This document shows positions 8,663 through 16,428 of a stretch of DNA of 39,632 nucleotides, in pieces (position 1 is the first letter of the stretch; each line of letters begins with the position of its first letter). The notes beneath the pieces are model-generated. The model was not told the DNA's origin, ran no database searches, and saw only the letters and a program-made list of their open reading frames with translations. This DNA comes from an uncultured Verrucomicrobia subdivision 3 bacterium (lineage in GTDB: Bacteria > Verrucomicrobiota > Verrucomicrobiia > Limisphaerales > UBA11358), in NCBI GenBank assembly GCA_903872345.1, contig CAIQKM010000096.1, forward strand, positions 1 through 39,632, written 5' to 3'. The translations under genes were made by a program, and so were the position numbers.

Positions 8663-9286
8663 TCATTGCGCCGGCAGAACGTGGCCGGCGATGGTGCAGG
8701 CCGGCGCCTCCGCCATGGAGTTCAGAGAATAAGCGCCGCCATCGGGGCACACGGGAAAGACGCCATCTTTGAAGTAGGGCAACAAATCCTGCTCGGTCGG
8801 CACCGAGTTGGGGTCTTTGTTCTTATCCAGCGCCCATTGCTGTTTGGCGCTGTCGATCAGCCGCAAATTCGCGATGCAGGCGCCGGCGTTGGCGGCTTCG
8901 GCGGCCTGGGCGGCCGCCTGCTGTTTTTCAGCCTGGAGCTGCTGGAGGTGCTCCTGTTGCAATTGCAAGGCGGTGCGGGCGGTGTCCAGATGCTGGGAGT
9001 TCTGCTGGCTTTCCTTCTGCAACTTGTCAATGGTCCCTTGCAGGGCGGCCAGTTTGTTGGCGAGAATTTCGTTCTGGTGCCGCAGCCGGTTGATCTCGGC
9101 GGCCTGGGCTCCGGGATTGGCGTTTTTCAGGTCGTCCAGGTCGGATTGCGCCCGGGCCAGCCGGGTTGAGGCTTCGTGCAGATCGGTGAGGGCGGCGTCG
9201 CGGGCGCTGTTCGAGCGCAGGAGGAAGATCTCCGACACGAGCATCAGCACGAGGCACAACCACGGAAACCAGCGTTTAAGGTTCAT
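8663..9286 (-). CDS. Membrane-anchored coiled-coil protein with pseudopilin-like C-terminal domain
   Basis: The protein has 207 aa from the ATG at 9286; the frame is open upstream, but that part is repeat-containing intergenic DNA. A single membrane segment at about 6-23 anchors it. Residues 28-132 form a long charged, Leu/Gln-rich helix with heptad character, probably a coiled coil. From about 136 it changes to CIANLRLIDSAKQQWALDK, with PYFKDGVFPVCPDGGAYSLN at 170-189 and a last Cys at 197. That C-terminal part resembles the globular end of the type II secretion pseudopilin-like proteins common in Verrucomicrobia and Planctomycetes. The N-terminal prepilin cleavage motif (GFTLIE) is absent. 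Its function is unknown. Confidence 0.75.
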   Translation of the reverse strand: MNLKRWFPWLCLVLMLVSEIFLLRSNSARDAALTDLHEASTRLARAQSDLDDLKNANPGAQAAEINRLRHQNEILANKLAALQGTIDKLQKESQQNSQHLDTARTALQLQQEHLQQLQAEKQQAAAQAAEAANAGACIANLRLIDSAKQQWALDKNKDPNSVPTEQDLLPYFKDGVFPVCPDGGAYSLNSMAEAPACTIAGHVLPAQ

Positions 9287-9638
9287 GGGGAGATATAATC
9301 TTGTCCGGCAGTGTTCCTGTTTTAGGCCGGTGGCGTCAAATAGAAACTGCGGGGTCAGACAGCCGGGGGCGCAATTGGACACAGCGCCGCAGGCTAAATA
9401 GCTCAGCACCACCTCACCCCGGCCCTCTCCCCCATTTATCAATGGCGGAGAGGGAGATAGGCCGTCGGGCGACCGGTTTGCTGCCAGATCATGGTTATGG
9501 ATTGGTGGCAGTGTCCTCAGGCTGCGCCCGACTGCCGGCCGACGGTCAAACCCACGTCAAGAAAAGTCCAGCATTTGACAGCACGGGTTTGGTTTCAGTT
9601 TTGATTCACCCAAATAATATCGGTGATTCCAACACCGT
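9287..9638. other. Intergenic region between divergent genes, with repeat copy B
   Basis: This region of about 350 bp lies between the coiled-coil gene and the TrpB2-type gene and must hold both promoters. I cannot assign either with confidence. It contains the palindromic repeat at 9417-9535. A small inverted repeat, CGGTG (9621-9625) and CACCG (9633-9637), ends one base before the ATG of the TrpB2-type gene. Confidence 0.5.
9417..9535. repeat. Dispersed palindromic intergenic repeat, copy B
   Basis: The core hairpin is CCCTCTCCCCCATT (9423-9436), the loop tatc, then AATGGCGGAGAGGG (9441-9454). It is nearly identical to the core at 143-170, and looser similarity continues downstream. I see no coding potential. 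Confidence 0.65.
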
Positions 9639-10946
9639 ATGAGCCAGCCAACGCGCTTCGATCTGACGCAGGCCGACATTCCGTCCGCCTGGTACAACCT
9701 TAATGCCGATTTCCCGGAGCCGCTCCCGCCGCCGCTGCATCCCGGCACGAAAGAGCCGATGCCGCCGGCCGCCCTGGAGGCGATTTTTCCGAAGAACCTG
9801 ATTGAACAGGAAATCAGCGCGGAAAAATATATCGAGATTCCCGAACCGGTGCGCGAGATCTACGCGCTCTGGCGGCCCACGCCCCTGCTGCGCGCCGTGC
9901 GCCTGGAAAAGGCGCTGAACACGCCCGCGCATATTTATTATAAATACGAGGGCGTCAGCCCCGCCGGCAGCCACAAGGTGAACACCTCCGTGCCGCAGGC
10001 GTATTACAATAAACTCGCCGGCACCAAACGCCTCGCCACCGAAACCGGCGCGGGTCAGTGGGGTTCCTCGCTGGCGTTTGCGTGCAGCCTGTTTGGACTG
10101 GAATGCAATGTCTATATGGTCAAGGTGAGCTACGACCAGAAACCCTACCGCCGGATGCTCATGCATACCTGGGGCGCCACGGTACACGCGAGTCCAAGCA
10201 ACCTCACCGAATACGGCCGCAAGCTGCAGGCGCAGGATCCGCATCATCCCGGCAGCCTCGGCATCGCCATCAGCGAGGCCATCGAGGACACCGTCAAAAC
10301 GCCGCACACCAAATATTCCCTCGGCAGCGTGCTGAACCACGTCTGCCATCACCAGACCGTGATTGGCGAGGAATCCATCCGCCAGATGGAAATGGCCGGC
10401 GAGGAGCCGGATGTCATCTTCGGCTGCTGCGGCGGCGGCAGCAATTTCGCCGGGCTCGTCTTCCCCTTCATCCGGGGCAAAATCAATAACGGCAAAAAAT
10501 ACCGCATCGTGGGCGTTGAACCGTCGGCGTGCCCCTCGCTCACGCAGGGCGAACTACGCTACGATTTCGGCGACACGGCGATGACCACGCCGCTGATGAA
10601 AATGTACACGCTCGGCCACGATTTCATTCCGCCGAGCATTCATGCCGGCGGGTTGCGCTACCACGGCATGTCGCCCATGGTCAGCCACGCGCTCAAGCTG
10701 GGCCTGATCGAAGCCGAGGCCATCCACCAGACCAAGGTGTTCGAGGCCGCGACGCTGTTTGCCCGGAAGGAAGGCATTGTGCCCGCGCCGGAATCCTCCC
10801 ATGCCATCGCCGCCGTGGTGAACGAGGCGGTGCGCTGCCGCGAGGCCGGCACCAAGAAGGTGCTGCTGTTCAACCTCTCGGGCCATGGCCTGCTGGACCT
10901 CAGTTCGTTTGAAAATTATCTGCACGGAAAAATTCAGGACGTCTAA
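9639..10946 (+). CDS. trpB: TrpB2-type tryptophan synthase beta-like enzyme (PLP-dependent)
   Basis: This 435-aa protein belongs to the TrpB2 (TrpB-like) branch of tryptophan synthase beta chains, which condense indole with serine. The N-terminal extension, with [21 protein letters not shown] (16-36), is characteristic of TrpB2, and [13 protein letters not shown] lies at 78-90. The PLP lysine is K113 in GSHKVN, and the phosphate-binding loop is [10 protein letters not shown] (about 263-272). Classical TrpB is shorter and pairs with TrpA, and no trpA is adjacent. TrpB2 proteins are thought to act alone, for example by salvaging free indole. The next gene follows after 16 bp. There is no Shine-Dalgarno sequence before the start. 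Confidence 0.9.
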   Translation: MSQPTRFDLTQADIPSAWYNLNADFPEPLPPPLHPGTKEPMPPAALEAIFPKNLIEQEISAEKYIEIPEPVREIYALWRPTPLLRAVRLEKALNTPAHIYYKYEGVSPAGSHKVNTSVPQAYYNKLAGTKRLATETGAGQWGSSLAFACSLFGLECNVYMVKVSYDQKPYRRMLMHTWGATVHASPSNLTEYGRKLQAQDPHHPGSLGIAISEAIEDTVKTPHTKYSLGSVLNHVCHHQTVIGEESIRQMEMAGEEPDVIFGCCGGGSNFAGLVFPFIRGKINNGKKYRIVGVEPSACPSLTQGELRYDFGDTAMTTPLMKMYTLGHDFIPPSIHAGGLRYHGMSPMVSHALKLGLIEAEAIHQTKVFEAATLFARKEGIVPAPESSHAIAAVVNEAVRCREAGTKKVLLFNLSGHGLLDLSSFENYLHGKIQDV

Positions 10947-10962
10947 ACCTCATCCAAACCAA

Positions 10963-11868
10963 ATGAAAGCACTGACCAAAACCTCCCTTGTTGCCGCCTG
11001 CGTTGCGGCGAGCCTGCCGGGCGCGTTCGCCGCCCCGGCCCAAGCCGCGCTGCCCGTCGGCAGCCATTATCCCGTCGGGGCGGAAGGCCTCAACGGCGCG
11101 TCGCTGCCGCCGCCCGGATTTTATCTGCGCGACTACAACTTCTTTTACACCGCCGACAAGGTGAACGGCCTGCCGGTCAAAGCGAACCTCTTTGCCTATG
11201 TGCAGGCGCCCCGTCTCATTTGGATGACCAAGCAGGAGATTCTGGGCGCCAATTACGGCATGGATATCATTGTGCCCTTCGCGTACAAGGACGTTAACGC
11301 GGCCTTCGGCATCGACCAACAGCTCAACCTGGCCGACATTCAGGTGGAACCGGTGCTGCTCTCGTGGCATCGGCAACAGTTCGACTTCTCCGCCGGTTAC
11401 GCGGTGTGGGCGCCGTCGGGTCATTTTGATACGAGCACGCCGGTAAAACAATTGACCAGTCCGGGCAGCGGCTTCTGGTCGCACATGCTCACGCTGGGCG
11501 CGGTATGGCATCCCGACGAGCAAAAAACCTGGTCGCTCTCGCTGCTGGGCCGCTATGAACTCTGCCACGAACAGCAGGACACCCACGTGACCCCCGGCAA
11601 CATGGGCACGCTGGAATGGGGCGTCAGCAAATCCGTGGCGCCGGGCGTGGATGTCGGCGTGGTCGGCTATTACCAGCAGCAAATCACCAAGGACAGCGGC
11701 GTCGGGGCGTCAACGGAACATTCCCGGGTCGTGGGCGTGGGGCCGGAGATCAGCGTGTTCTGGCAAAAGCCCGCCCTGTTCACCTCATTGCGCTACGAGT
11801 ATGAAGCGGTGGCCAAAGACCGGCCGAAGGGGAATACCATTGTCCTTACGCTGACCAAGCCGTTTTAG
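10963..11868 (+). CDS. Outer-membrane protein, phenol-degradation MetA-like family
   Basis: The protein has 301 aa from the ATG at 10963. A signal peptide covers about residues 1-26 (AAPAQAAL region). The rest alternates short hydrophobic and polar stretches rich in aromatic residues, as in an outer-membrane beta-barrel, and ends in LTLTKPF with a terminal Phe. PPPGFYLRDYNFFYTADKVNG and the repeated Y/W-x-P pattern fit the Phenol_MetA_deg family of putative transporters. The substrate cannot be told from the sequence. It lies 16 bp after the TrpB2-type gene and ends at a clear terminator, so the two are probably one operon; uptake of an aromatic compound related to indole is only a guess. Confidence 0.72.
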   Translation: MKALTKTSLVAACVAASLPGAFAAPAQAALPVGSHYPVGAEGLNGASLPPPGFYLRDYNFFYTADKVNGLPVKANLFAYVQAPRLIWMTKQEILGANYGMDIIVPFAYKDVNAAFGIDQQLNLADIQVEPVLLSWHRQQFDFSAGYAVWAPSGHFDTSTPVKQLTSPGSGFWSHMLTLGAVWHPDEQKTWSLSLLGRYELCHEQQDTHVTPGNMGTLEWGVSKSVAPGVDVGVVGYYQQQITKDSGVGASTEHSRVVGVGPEISVFWQKPALFTSLRYEYEAVAKDRPKGNTIVLTLTKPF

Positions 11869-11892
11869 GCGACCGGCCAACGGAAATCTTTC

Positions 11893-11927
11893 AGGCGCAA
11901 AGGGAATCGTTTCTTTTGCGCCTTTTT
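11893..11927 (+). terminator. Terminator of the trpB2/outer-membrane operon
   Basis: The stem AGGCGCAAA / TTTGCGCCT with a loop of about 14 nt is followed by TTTTT. It starts 25 nt after the stop codon. Confidence 0.85.
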
Positions 11928-11946
11928 GCCGTATTGATGCACCGCC

Positions 11947-12072
11947 TCAATAGTGCAGGCGGTTTACCAGCCAGATTAGCAGAACCAACAGCAACACCAG
12001 CAGGGTGGCAAAAAACCAGGTGAAAAAGCGCAGTTGTTTTTGGTGATTGGAAAGTTTCCGTTTCATCCGCAT
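11947..12072 (-). CDS. Small single-span membrane protein
   Basis: This is a 41-aa candidate. Its basic N-terminal part is MRMKRKLSNHQKQ, a strongly hydrophobic helix lies at about 17-36 (FTWFFATLLVLLLVLLIWLV), and a short end NRLHY follows. The composition is that of a real one-span membrane peptide, but no ribosome binding site is visible. The longer reading of the same frame, from 12309, has an unlikely Cys/Arg-rich N-terminus. It is convergent with the outer-membrane protein gene. Its function is unknown. Confidence 0.4.
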   Translation of the reverse strand: MRMKRKLSNHQKQLRFFTWFFATLLVLLLVLLIWLVNRLHY

Positions 12073-12653
12073 AAATTGGTTTAAAATATCTGGTTTCGCC
12101 GGCCGTGTTCGGGCTGCCCGCAACATCTGCATCTTTGAATCAGGCCGCCGCCCCACTGCCCCGCTGACCAATGATCTTGGGTGGCGGTTAACCACCCGGT
12201 TGAAACATTCTGCGCATTTTGAGTGACAATTGCCTGCCCGCTGCCAACGACGCCAGTGTGGCGATTCAGATGGGAAAATTATACGTTTATTATAATCTGA
12301 CGCCAGCACAATTATTTAAGCAAGAATAACATATGAACAAATGGTTTACAATTAATCCTCCAATACTAGCTCCCAAAATGGAATGACCAACCCCGTCCAA
12401 CGCAAACAAATCTTGGAAATTGTGAGCCGGGATTTGCCGCTTTGGAGGCAGCCAGACCGCAATGGAAACCAACCTGCTTATGCCATTTGCAGTTTAAAAC
12501 GACACTCATGCCGACCCGCCCAAGCTCCGGCGGAGTGCCATATGCAATTTCAAACCGGGAATTGTATTGTGCTGGAAAAACTGCGTGATGAGCGCCCCCA
12601 AAATCAAACGTTCAAAGCACAAAAACTTTGATCCCATCGGCGAAAATCAAGAT
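12073..12653. other. Long region without a convincing gene
   Basis: This stretch of about 580 bp precedes the tRNA. Open frames of 60-82 codons on both strands have no protein-like pattern. It contains an AT palindrome ATTATA-cgttta-TTATAAT near 12280-12298 and a pair of imperfect 22-bp direct repeats starting at 12481 (TGCCATTTGCAGTTTAAAAC...) and 12536 (TGCCATATGCAATTTCAAAC...), 17 of 22 positions alike. Confidence 0.4.
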
Positions 12654-12728
12654 TGGTAGCGCGTAGGGGAATCGAACCCCTCTTTCAGCCTTGAGAAGGC
12701 CACGTCCTAGCCGATAGACGAACACGCC
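12654..12728 (-). tRNA. tRNA-Glu (anticodon CTC)
   Basis: Read on the minus strand the cloverleaf is complete. The acceptor stem is GGCGTGT paired with ACGCGCT, followed by the discriminator A and an encoded CCA. The anticodon arm is TGGCC-TTCTCAA-GGCTG with anticodon CTC. The T arm is AGGGG-TTCGATT-CCCCT. The length is 75 nt. The D-arm sequence TCGTCTATCGGCTAGGAC is typical of tRNA-Glu. Confidence 0.95.
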
Positions 12729-12788
12729 ACGGAGGCCATAATATGTCTGACTTCCCGCCCGGTTGTCAACCGTCTCCCTGTCGTATGG

Positions 12789-13409
12789 TCAGGTCACGTC
12801 CTCGCCCAGTTCCACGTTCCAGTAGGCGAGATCCACAAAATGTTTCCAACTGTCGTGCCGGTGCAGCGTGAAATTGATCTGCACAAACGGACGCCACTTC
12901 GGCCGCTTCGGCTTGCGCACCAGATTCATGCCCGCCTCGGACGGCGTGCGGTTGGACTTCCGGGTGTTGCACGGAATGCACGAGCACACGATGTTTTCCC
13001 ACGTGGTCGGGCCGCCGCGATCGCGGGGCACCACGTGGTCGAGGTTCAGATCCTTCCGTTCAAAGACCTTGCCGCAGTACTGGCAGGTGTTCCGGTCGCG
13101 CTCAAAAATGTTGTGGCGGGTGAACTTCACTTCCTTCTTCGGCATCCGGTCGTACATGAAGAGCAGGATGATGCGGGGGACGCGGATGCGGAAAGAGATG
13201 CCGTAAACGGATTCATCGGCCGGCGCGCTGGCGGAGACCGTGCGCCACTCCTGGAAGTTAAACGTGCGGAAAGCACCGTCGTTATCGGCCATCACCACCT
13301 GCGCCTGCCCCTGAAAGAGAAGCGTGAGCGCACGGCGGGCGGTGCAGACATTGACTGCCTGCCAGAGCCGGTTCAACACTAACACGTGCTGGTTAAGCGC
13401 GGATTTCAT
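12789..13409 (-). CDS. HNH endonuclease family protein
   Basis: The protein has 206 aa from the ATG at 13409, preceded by GGAAGG. Residues 1-95 form a conserved N-terminal region (LNQHVLVLNRLWQAVNVCTA). The HNH nuclease domain follows: CQYC (109-112), LDHVVPRDRGG (123-133) with the central His125, WENIV, and CIPC (144-147), so a zinc is probably held by the two Cys pairs. Proteins of this arrangement are widespread in Verrucomicrobia, Planctomycetes and cyanobacteria as stand-alone chromosomal genes; their target is not known. It is a single gene between tRNA-Glu and an inverted repeat. Confidence 0.85.
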   Translation of the reverse strand: MKSALNQHVLVLNRLWQAVNVCTARRALTLLFQGQAQVVMADNDGAFRTFNFQEWRTVSASAPADESVYGISFRIRVPRIILLFMYDRMPKKEVKFTRHNIFERDRNTCQYCGKVFERKDLNLDHVVPRDRGGPTTWENIVCSCIPCNTRKSNRTPSEAGMNLVRKPKRPKWRPFVQINFTLHRHDSWKHFVDLAYWNVELGEDVT

Positions 13410-13482
13410 GGCACAACCTTCCCGCAAACCTATCAAGCCCGCCAACGCAGGTCAACCCCCGCGCATGTCACAATCAGGCTAC

Positions 13483-13658
13483 GGGCATATCCTGTCACTG
13501 CCGGAGCGCCGGTCTGTGACCGGCTTTGAGTGGGCGAACTACAGTACGCGTAGTTTTTCTTTTGTTTCAAACCGTGTGGGTTTGAGCACGCGTTAAGCCG
13601 GCTACAAGCCGGCGCTCCGGACGATGGCCGGTTCGGGGCAGTGCCGCAGGATACGCCC
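13483..13658. repeat. Nested inverted repeat (MITE-like palindrome)
   Basis: The outer arms are GGGCATATCCTGTCACTG (13483-13500) and CAGTGCCGCAGGATACGCCC (13639-13658). The inner arms are 13501-13526 (CCGGAGCGCCGG...GGCTT) and 13595-13620, its near-perfect reverse complement. The central part holds two more short hairpins: AACTAC/GTAGTT near 13538-13555 and CAAACC-gtgtg-GGTTTG near 13568-13584. No coding frame is present. The inner arm is of the kind that is dispersed in many verrucomicrobial genomes (recalled, not checked). Confidence 0.75.
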
Positions 13659-13720
13659 TGCAATTTCAAATCGCCTACCCCGCCATTGGCAATTTGTCCG
13701 AAACCGGTTAAACTGACGCC

Positions 13721-14494
13721 ATGAAACGAATTTTGCCCCTTCTGCTCGCCGTCGCCTGCGCGGTGTCCGCCCAGGCCAAAATTGTGACCAAGACCGTCGT
13801 CTACCAGCAGGGCGATACGCCCCTCGAAGGCTATGTGGCCTACGATGACGCCGTGGCCGGCCCCCGGCCCGGCGTGCTTATTGTCCACCAATGGCTCGGT
13901 CTGACCGGCTACGAAAAGCATCGCGCCGAAATGCTCGCCCAGCTCGGTTACGTCGCCTTCTGCGCCGATATTTACGGCCAGGGCGTCCGCCCCCAAAACA
14001 TCCAGGAAGCCGGCGTGCAGGCCACCAAATATAAAACCGACCGCACATTGCTCCGCGCCCGCGTCAACGCCGGGCTCGCCGAACTCAAAAAGAACGAGCT
14101 CGCGGACCCCAAACGCATCGCCGCCATCGGCTATTGTTTCGGCGGCACCACCGTCATTGAACTCGCCCGCAGCGGCGCCGAATTGAACGGCATTGTCAGC
14201 TTCCATGGCGGTCTGGATTCCCCCACGCCCGCCGACGGCCGTAACATCAAGTGCAAAGTGCTCGTTTGCCACGGCGCCGATGATCCGTTTGAAAAGCCCG
14301 CCGACCTCACCGCTTTTGAAAGCGAGCTGCGCGATGCCGGCGTGGACTGGCGCCTCATCATGTACGGCGGCGCGGTACACAGCTTCACCCAGCCCAACGT
14401 CGGCGAAGCCATCCCCGGCGCGAAGTACAACGCCCGCGCCGACCAGCGTTCGTGGGCGGACATGAAATCCTTTTTTGCCGAAATTTTTAACTGA
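13721..14494 (+). CDS. Dienelactone hydrolase family protein, secreted
   Basis: The protein has 257 aa. A signal peptide covers about residues 1-19 (ending VSAQA), so it is probably exported. The alpha/beta-hydrolase core shows LIVHQWLGLTGYEK (53-66), the nucleophile Cys139 in IGYCFGG (136-142), an Asp at 187/188 in CHGADDPF (183-190) and His220 in GGAVHSFTQP (216-225). The Cys-Asp-His triad is that of dienelactone hydrolases, which open lactones of catechol breakdown, but many members act on other esters. It lies 69 bp before rsmD on the same strand. Confidence 0.88.
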   Translation: MKRILPLLLAVACAVSAQAKIVTKTVVYQQGDTPLEGYVAYDDAVAGPRPGVLIVHQWLGLTGYEKHRAEMLAQLGYVAFCADIYGQGVRPQNIQEAGVQATKYKTDRTLLRARVNAGLAELKKNELADPKRIAAIGYCFGGTTVIELARSGAELNGIVSFHGGLDSPTPADGRNIKCKVLVCHGADDPFEKPADLTAFESELRDAGVDWRLIMYGGAVHSFTQPNVGEAIPGAKYNARADQRSWADMKSFFAEIFN

Positions 14495-14563
14495 CGGCTA
14501 AACCGCCTCCATCATTGCGCCGGACGGTTGTTGCCGCCCGGCGTTTCATCCCCAAAATATCAC

Positions 14564-15136
14564 ATGCGCATCACCGGTGGCGAAGCTGCCCGGCGGATTC
14601 TGAAAGTCCCCAAGGGACTCGACGTCCGCCCCACGCCCGATCTCGTCAAACAGGCCGTGTTCAATTCCCTCGGCGCCCGGGTGGAAGGCGCCCGCGTATT
14701 GGAACTTTTCGCCGGTTCCGGCGCCCTCAGCCTCGAATGCCTCAGCCGGGGTGCCGCCGCGGTGATGTGCGTGGAGAAATCCCATCGTCATGCCGAATTC
14801 ATCCGTAGCAACGCCGAGGCCGCCGGCTATGGCACCCTGCTGGAAGTGCGCACGCAGGACGTCTTTCCCGTGATGAGTCATCTCGCTGAAACCGGCCGCC
14901 AGTTTGATCTCATCCTGGCCGATCCGCCCTACGGCGAAAAAAACGTGAACCGCCGTTCCACCTCGTTCGCACAGCAATTGCTGGATGACAAGCACCTGCC
15001 CAAACTGCTCGCCCCCGGCGGCCGCTTTGTGCTCGGCCACACCAAACGCGACACGCTGGATCTCGTCGCCCCCTGGGTCGAGGCCAAGATGCTCAAACAC
15101 GGCGACACCCTCATGCGGTTTCTGGAGATTGGCTGA
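14564..15136 (+). CDS. rsmD: 16S rRNA (guanine-966 N2)-methyltransferase
   Basis: The protein has 190 aa from the ATG at 14564. RsmD methylates G966 of 16S rRNA during 30S assembly, using S-adenosylmethionine. The family start MRITGGEAARRIL (1-13) and VRPTPDLVKQAVFNSL (21-36) are clear. The SAM-binding motif is LELFAGSGALSLE (46-58), and the catalytic DPPYG lies at 120-124. The frame extends upstream to 14528, but homology begins at MRITGG. It ends 2 nt before the mechanosensitive channel gene, so the two are probably co-transcribed. Confidence 0.92.
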   Translation: MRITGGEAARRILKVPKGLDVRPTPDLVKQAVFNSLGARVEGARVLELFAGSGALSLECLSRGAAAVMCVEKSHRHAEFIRSNAEAAGYGTLLEVRTQDVFPVMSHLAETGRQFDLILADPPYGEKNVNRRSTSFAQQLLDDKHLPKLLAPGGRFVLGHTKRDTLDLVAPWVEAKMLKHGDTLMRFLEIG

Positions 15137-15138
15137 CT

Positions 15139-16392
15139 ATGCGCTGGCGTTTTGAATGGGTCTATCGTTTCGCCCTGATCGCGCTGCTGGCCACCGCCGG
15201 CTGGGCCGTCTGGGCGGAAGTGTCGGGCAAAACCAATGCCCCCGCCGCCGGCAAGGCCGCCCCGGTTATGCCTGACAGTCCTACCAACGGGGTCGAACTG
15301 CATACGCTGACCTTCAATCTGGATCATATCGACTTCCTCCGGGAACACGATGCCCTCGGCCAGCCGCTGTGGAAATATCTCGCCTCCCTCATCTACATCC
15401 TGCTCGCGTTTTACACCGCCAAGCTGCTGGATTACATCGTCAACGTCTGGCTCAAACGCTGGGCCGCCCGCACTGATACCAAGTACGACGACCTCCTTTT
15501 GGAATTGTTGCATGGCCCGGTCAAAGTCGTCACCCTCGTCATCTTTTTGCAGGTCGGTCTCGGCATTTTTGAATGGCCCGAACGCGCCCAGCTTTATCTG
15601 TCGCGCGGCTTCATCGTCATTGTCGCCTGCTCCGTCACCTATGTGACCCTCAAGCTGCTGGATCTGCTGCTCAGCCTCTGGCGGGAACGGATCGTTTCCG
15701 CCCAGGACCGCGTGTTTGCCGAACAGCTTTTCCCGCTGCTGCGCAAGGTGGCCAAGGCGGGCATCATCATCTCCGCCGCCCTGATTACCGCCGAAAACCT
15801 CCAGATCGAAATCAAATCCCTGCTCGCCGGCCTCTCCATCGGCGGCCTCGCCCTCGGCCTGGCCGCGCAGGACACCGTGGCCAATCTCTTCGGCGCCGTC
15901 GCCATCTTTCTCGACCGCCCCTTTTACATCGGCGACCGCATCAAGGTCGAGGGTGTGGATGGCACCGTCGAAGGCATCGGCTTGCGCAGCACCCGCATCC
16001 GCAATCTGGATGGCCATCACGTCACCGTGCCCAACAAGCTGATGGGCAACGCCATCATCACCAATGTCACCCGCCGTCCCAGCATCAAGACCGAGATCAA
16101 CTTGGGCCTCACCTACGACACCCCGTCCGAAAAGGTAAAGCGCGCCACCGTGCTGCTGGAGGAAATCTTCCGGGCCAATCCCCGCACGCTCGATCTTATC
16201 ATCAGCTTCAACAAGTTCGGCGATTCCGCCCTCAACATTCTCATCGTCCATGTCTGGTCCGGCACCGATGCCAAGGCGCACTTCGCCGATTTGCAGGAGT
16301 TGAATTTGCAGATCAAGCAGCGGTTCGAGGCGGAAAAGATTGAAATGGCCTTTCCCACCCAGACCGTGCTGCTGAAGTCGGAAGCAAAGTGA
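15139..16392 (+). CDS. MscS-family small-conductance mechanosensitive channel
   Basis: The protein has 417 aa. A hydrophobic N-terminus at about 10-27 may be a signal or first membrane segment, followed by a Pro/Ala linker. Membrane helices lie at about 79-100, 130-146 and 157-180. The pore-lining Gly/Ala-rich helix is at about 227-260 (GLSIGGLALGLAAQDTVANL), followed by the beta domain start RPFYIGDRIKVEG and a C-terminal vestibule domain. Such channels release solutes on osmotic downshift. It starts 2 nt after rsmD. Confidence 0.9.
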   Translation: MRWRFEWVYRFALIALLATAGWAVWAEVSGKTNAPAAGKAAPVMPDSPTNGVELHTLTFNLDHIDFLREHDALGQPLWKYLASLIYILLAFYTAKLLDYIVNVWLKRWAARTDTKYDDLLLELLHGPVKVVTLVIFLQVGLGIFEWPERAQLYLSRGFIVIVACSVTYVTLKLLDLLLSLWRERIVSAQDRVFAEQLFPLLRKVAKAGIIISAALITAENLQIEIKSLLAGLSIGGLALGLAAQDTVANLFGAVAIFLDRPFYIGDRIKVEGVDGTVEGIGLRSTRIRNLDGHHVTVPNKLMGNAIITNVTRRPSIKTEINLGLTYDTPSEKVKRATVLLEEIFRANPRTLDLIISFNKFGDSALNILIVHVWSGTDAKAHFADLQELNLQIKQRFEAEKIEMAFPTQTVLLKSEAK

Positions 16393-16428
16393 TTTGCCTT
16401 GCCGGGACGATTCCGGCTAAATAAGACG

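Noticed and set aside
12481..12557. CRISPR array
   Set aside because: Only two imperfect repeats, and no cas genes anywhere in the window.
12383..12631. 82-codon plus-strand open frame before the tRNA
   Set aside because: No ribosome binding site and random-looking residue use; includes the direct repeats.
14929..16281. 450-codon minus-strand open frame
   Set aside because: Runs antisense through rsmD and the MscS gene; no recognisable motif.
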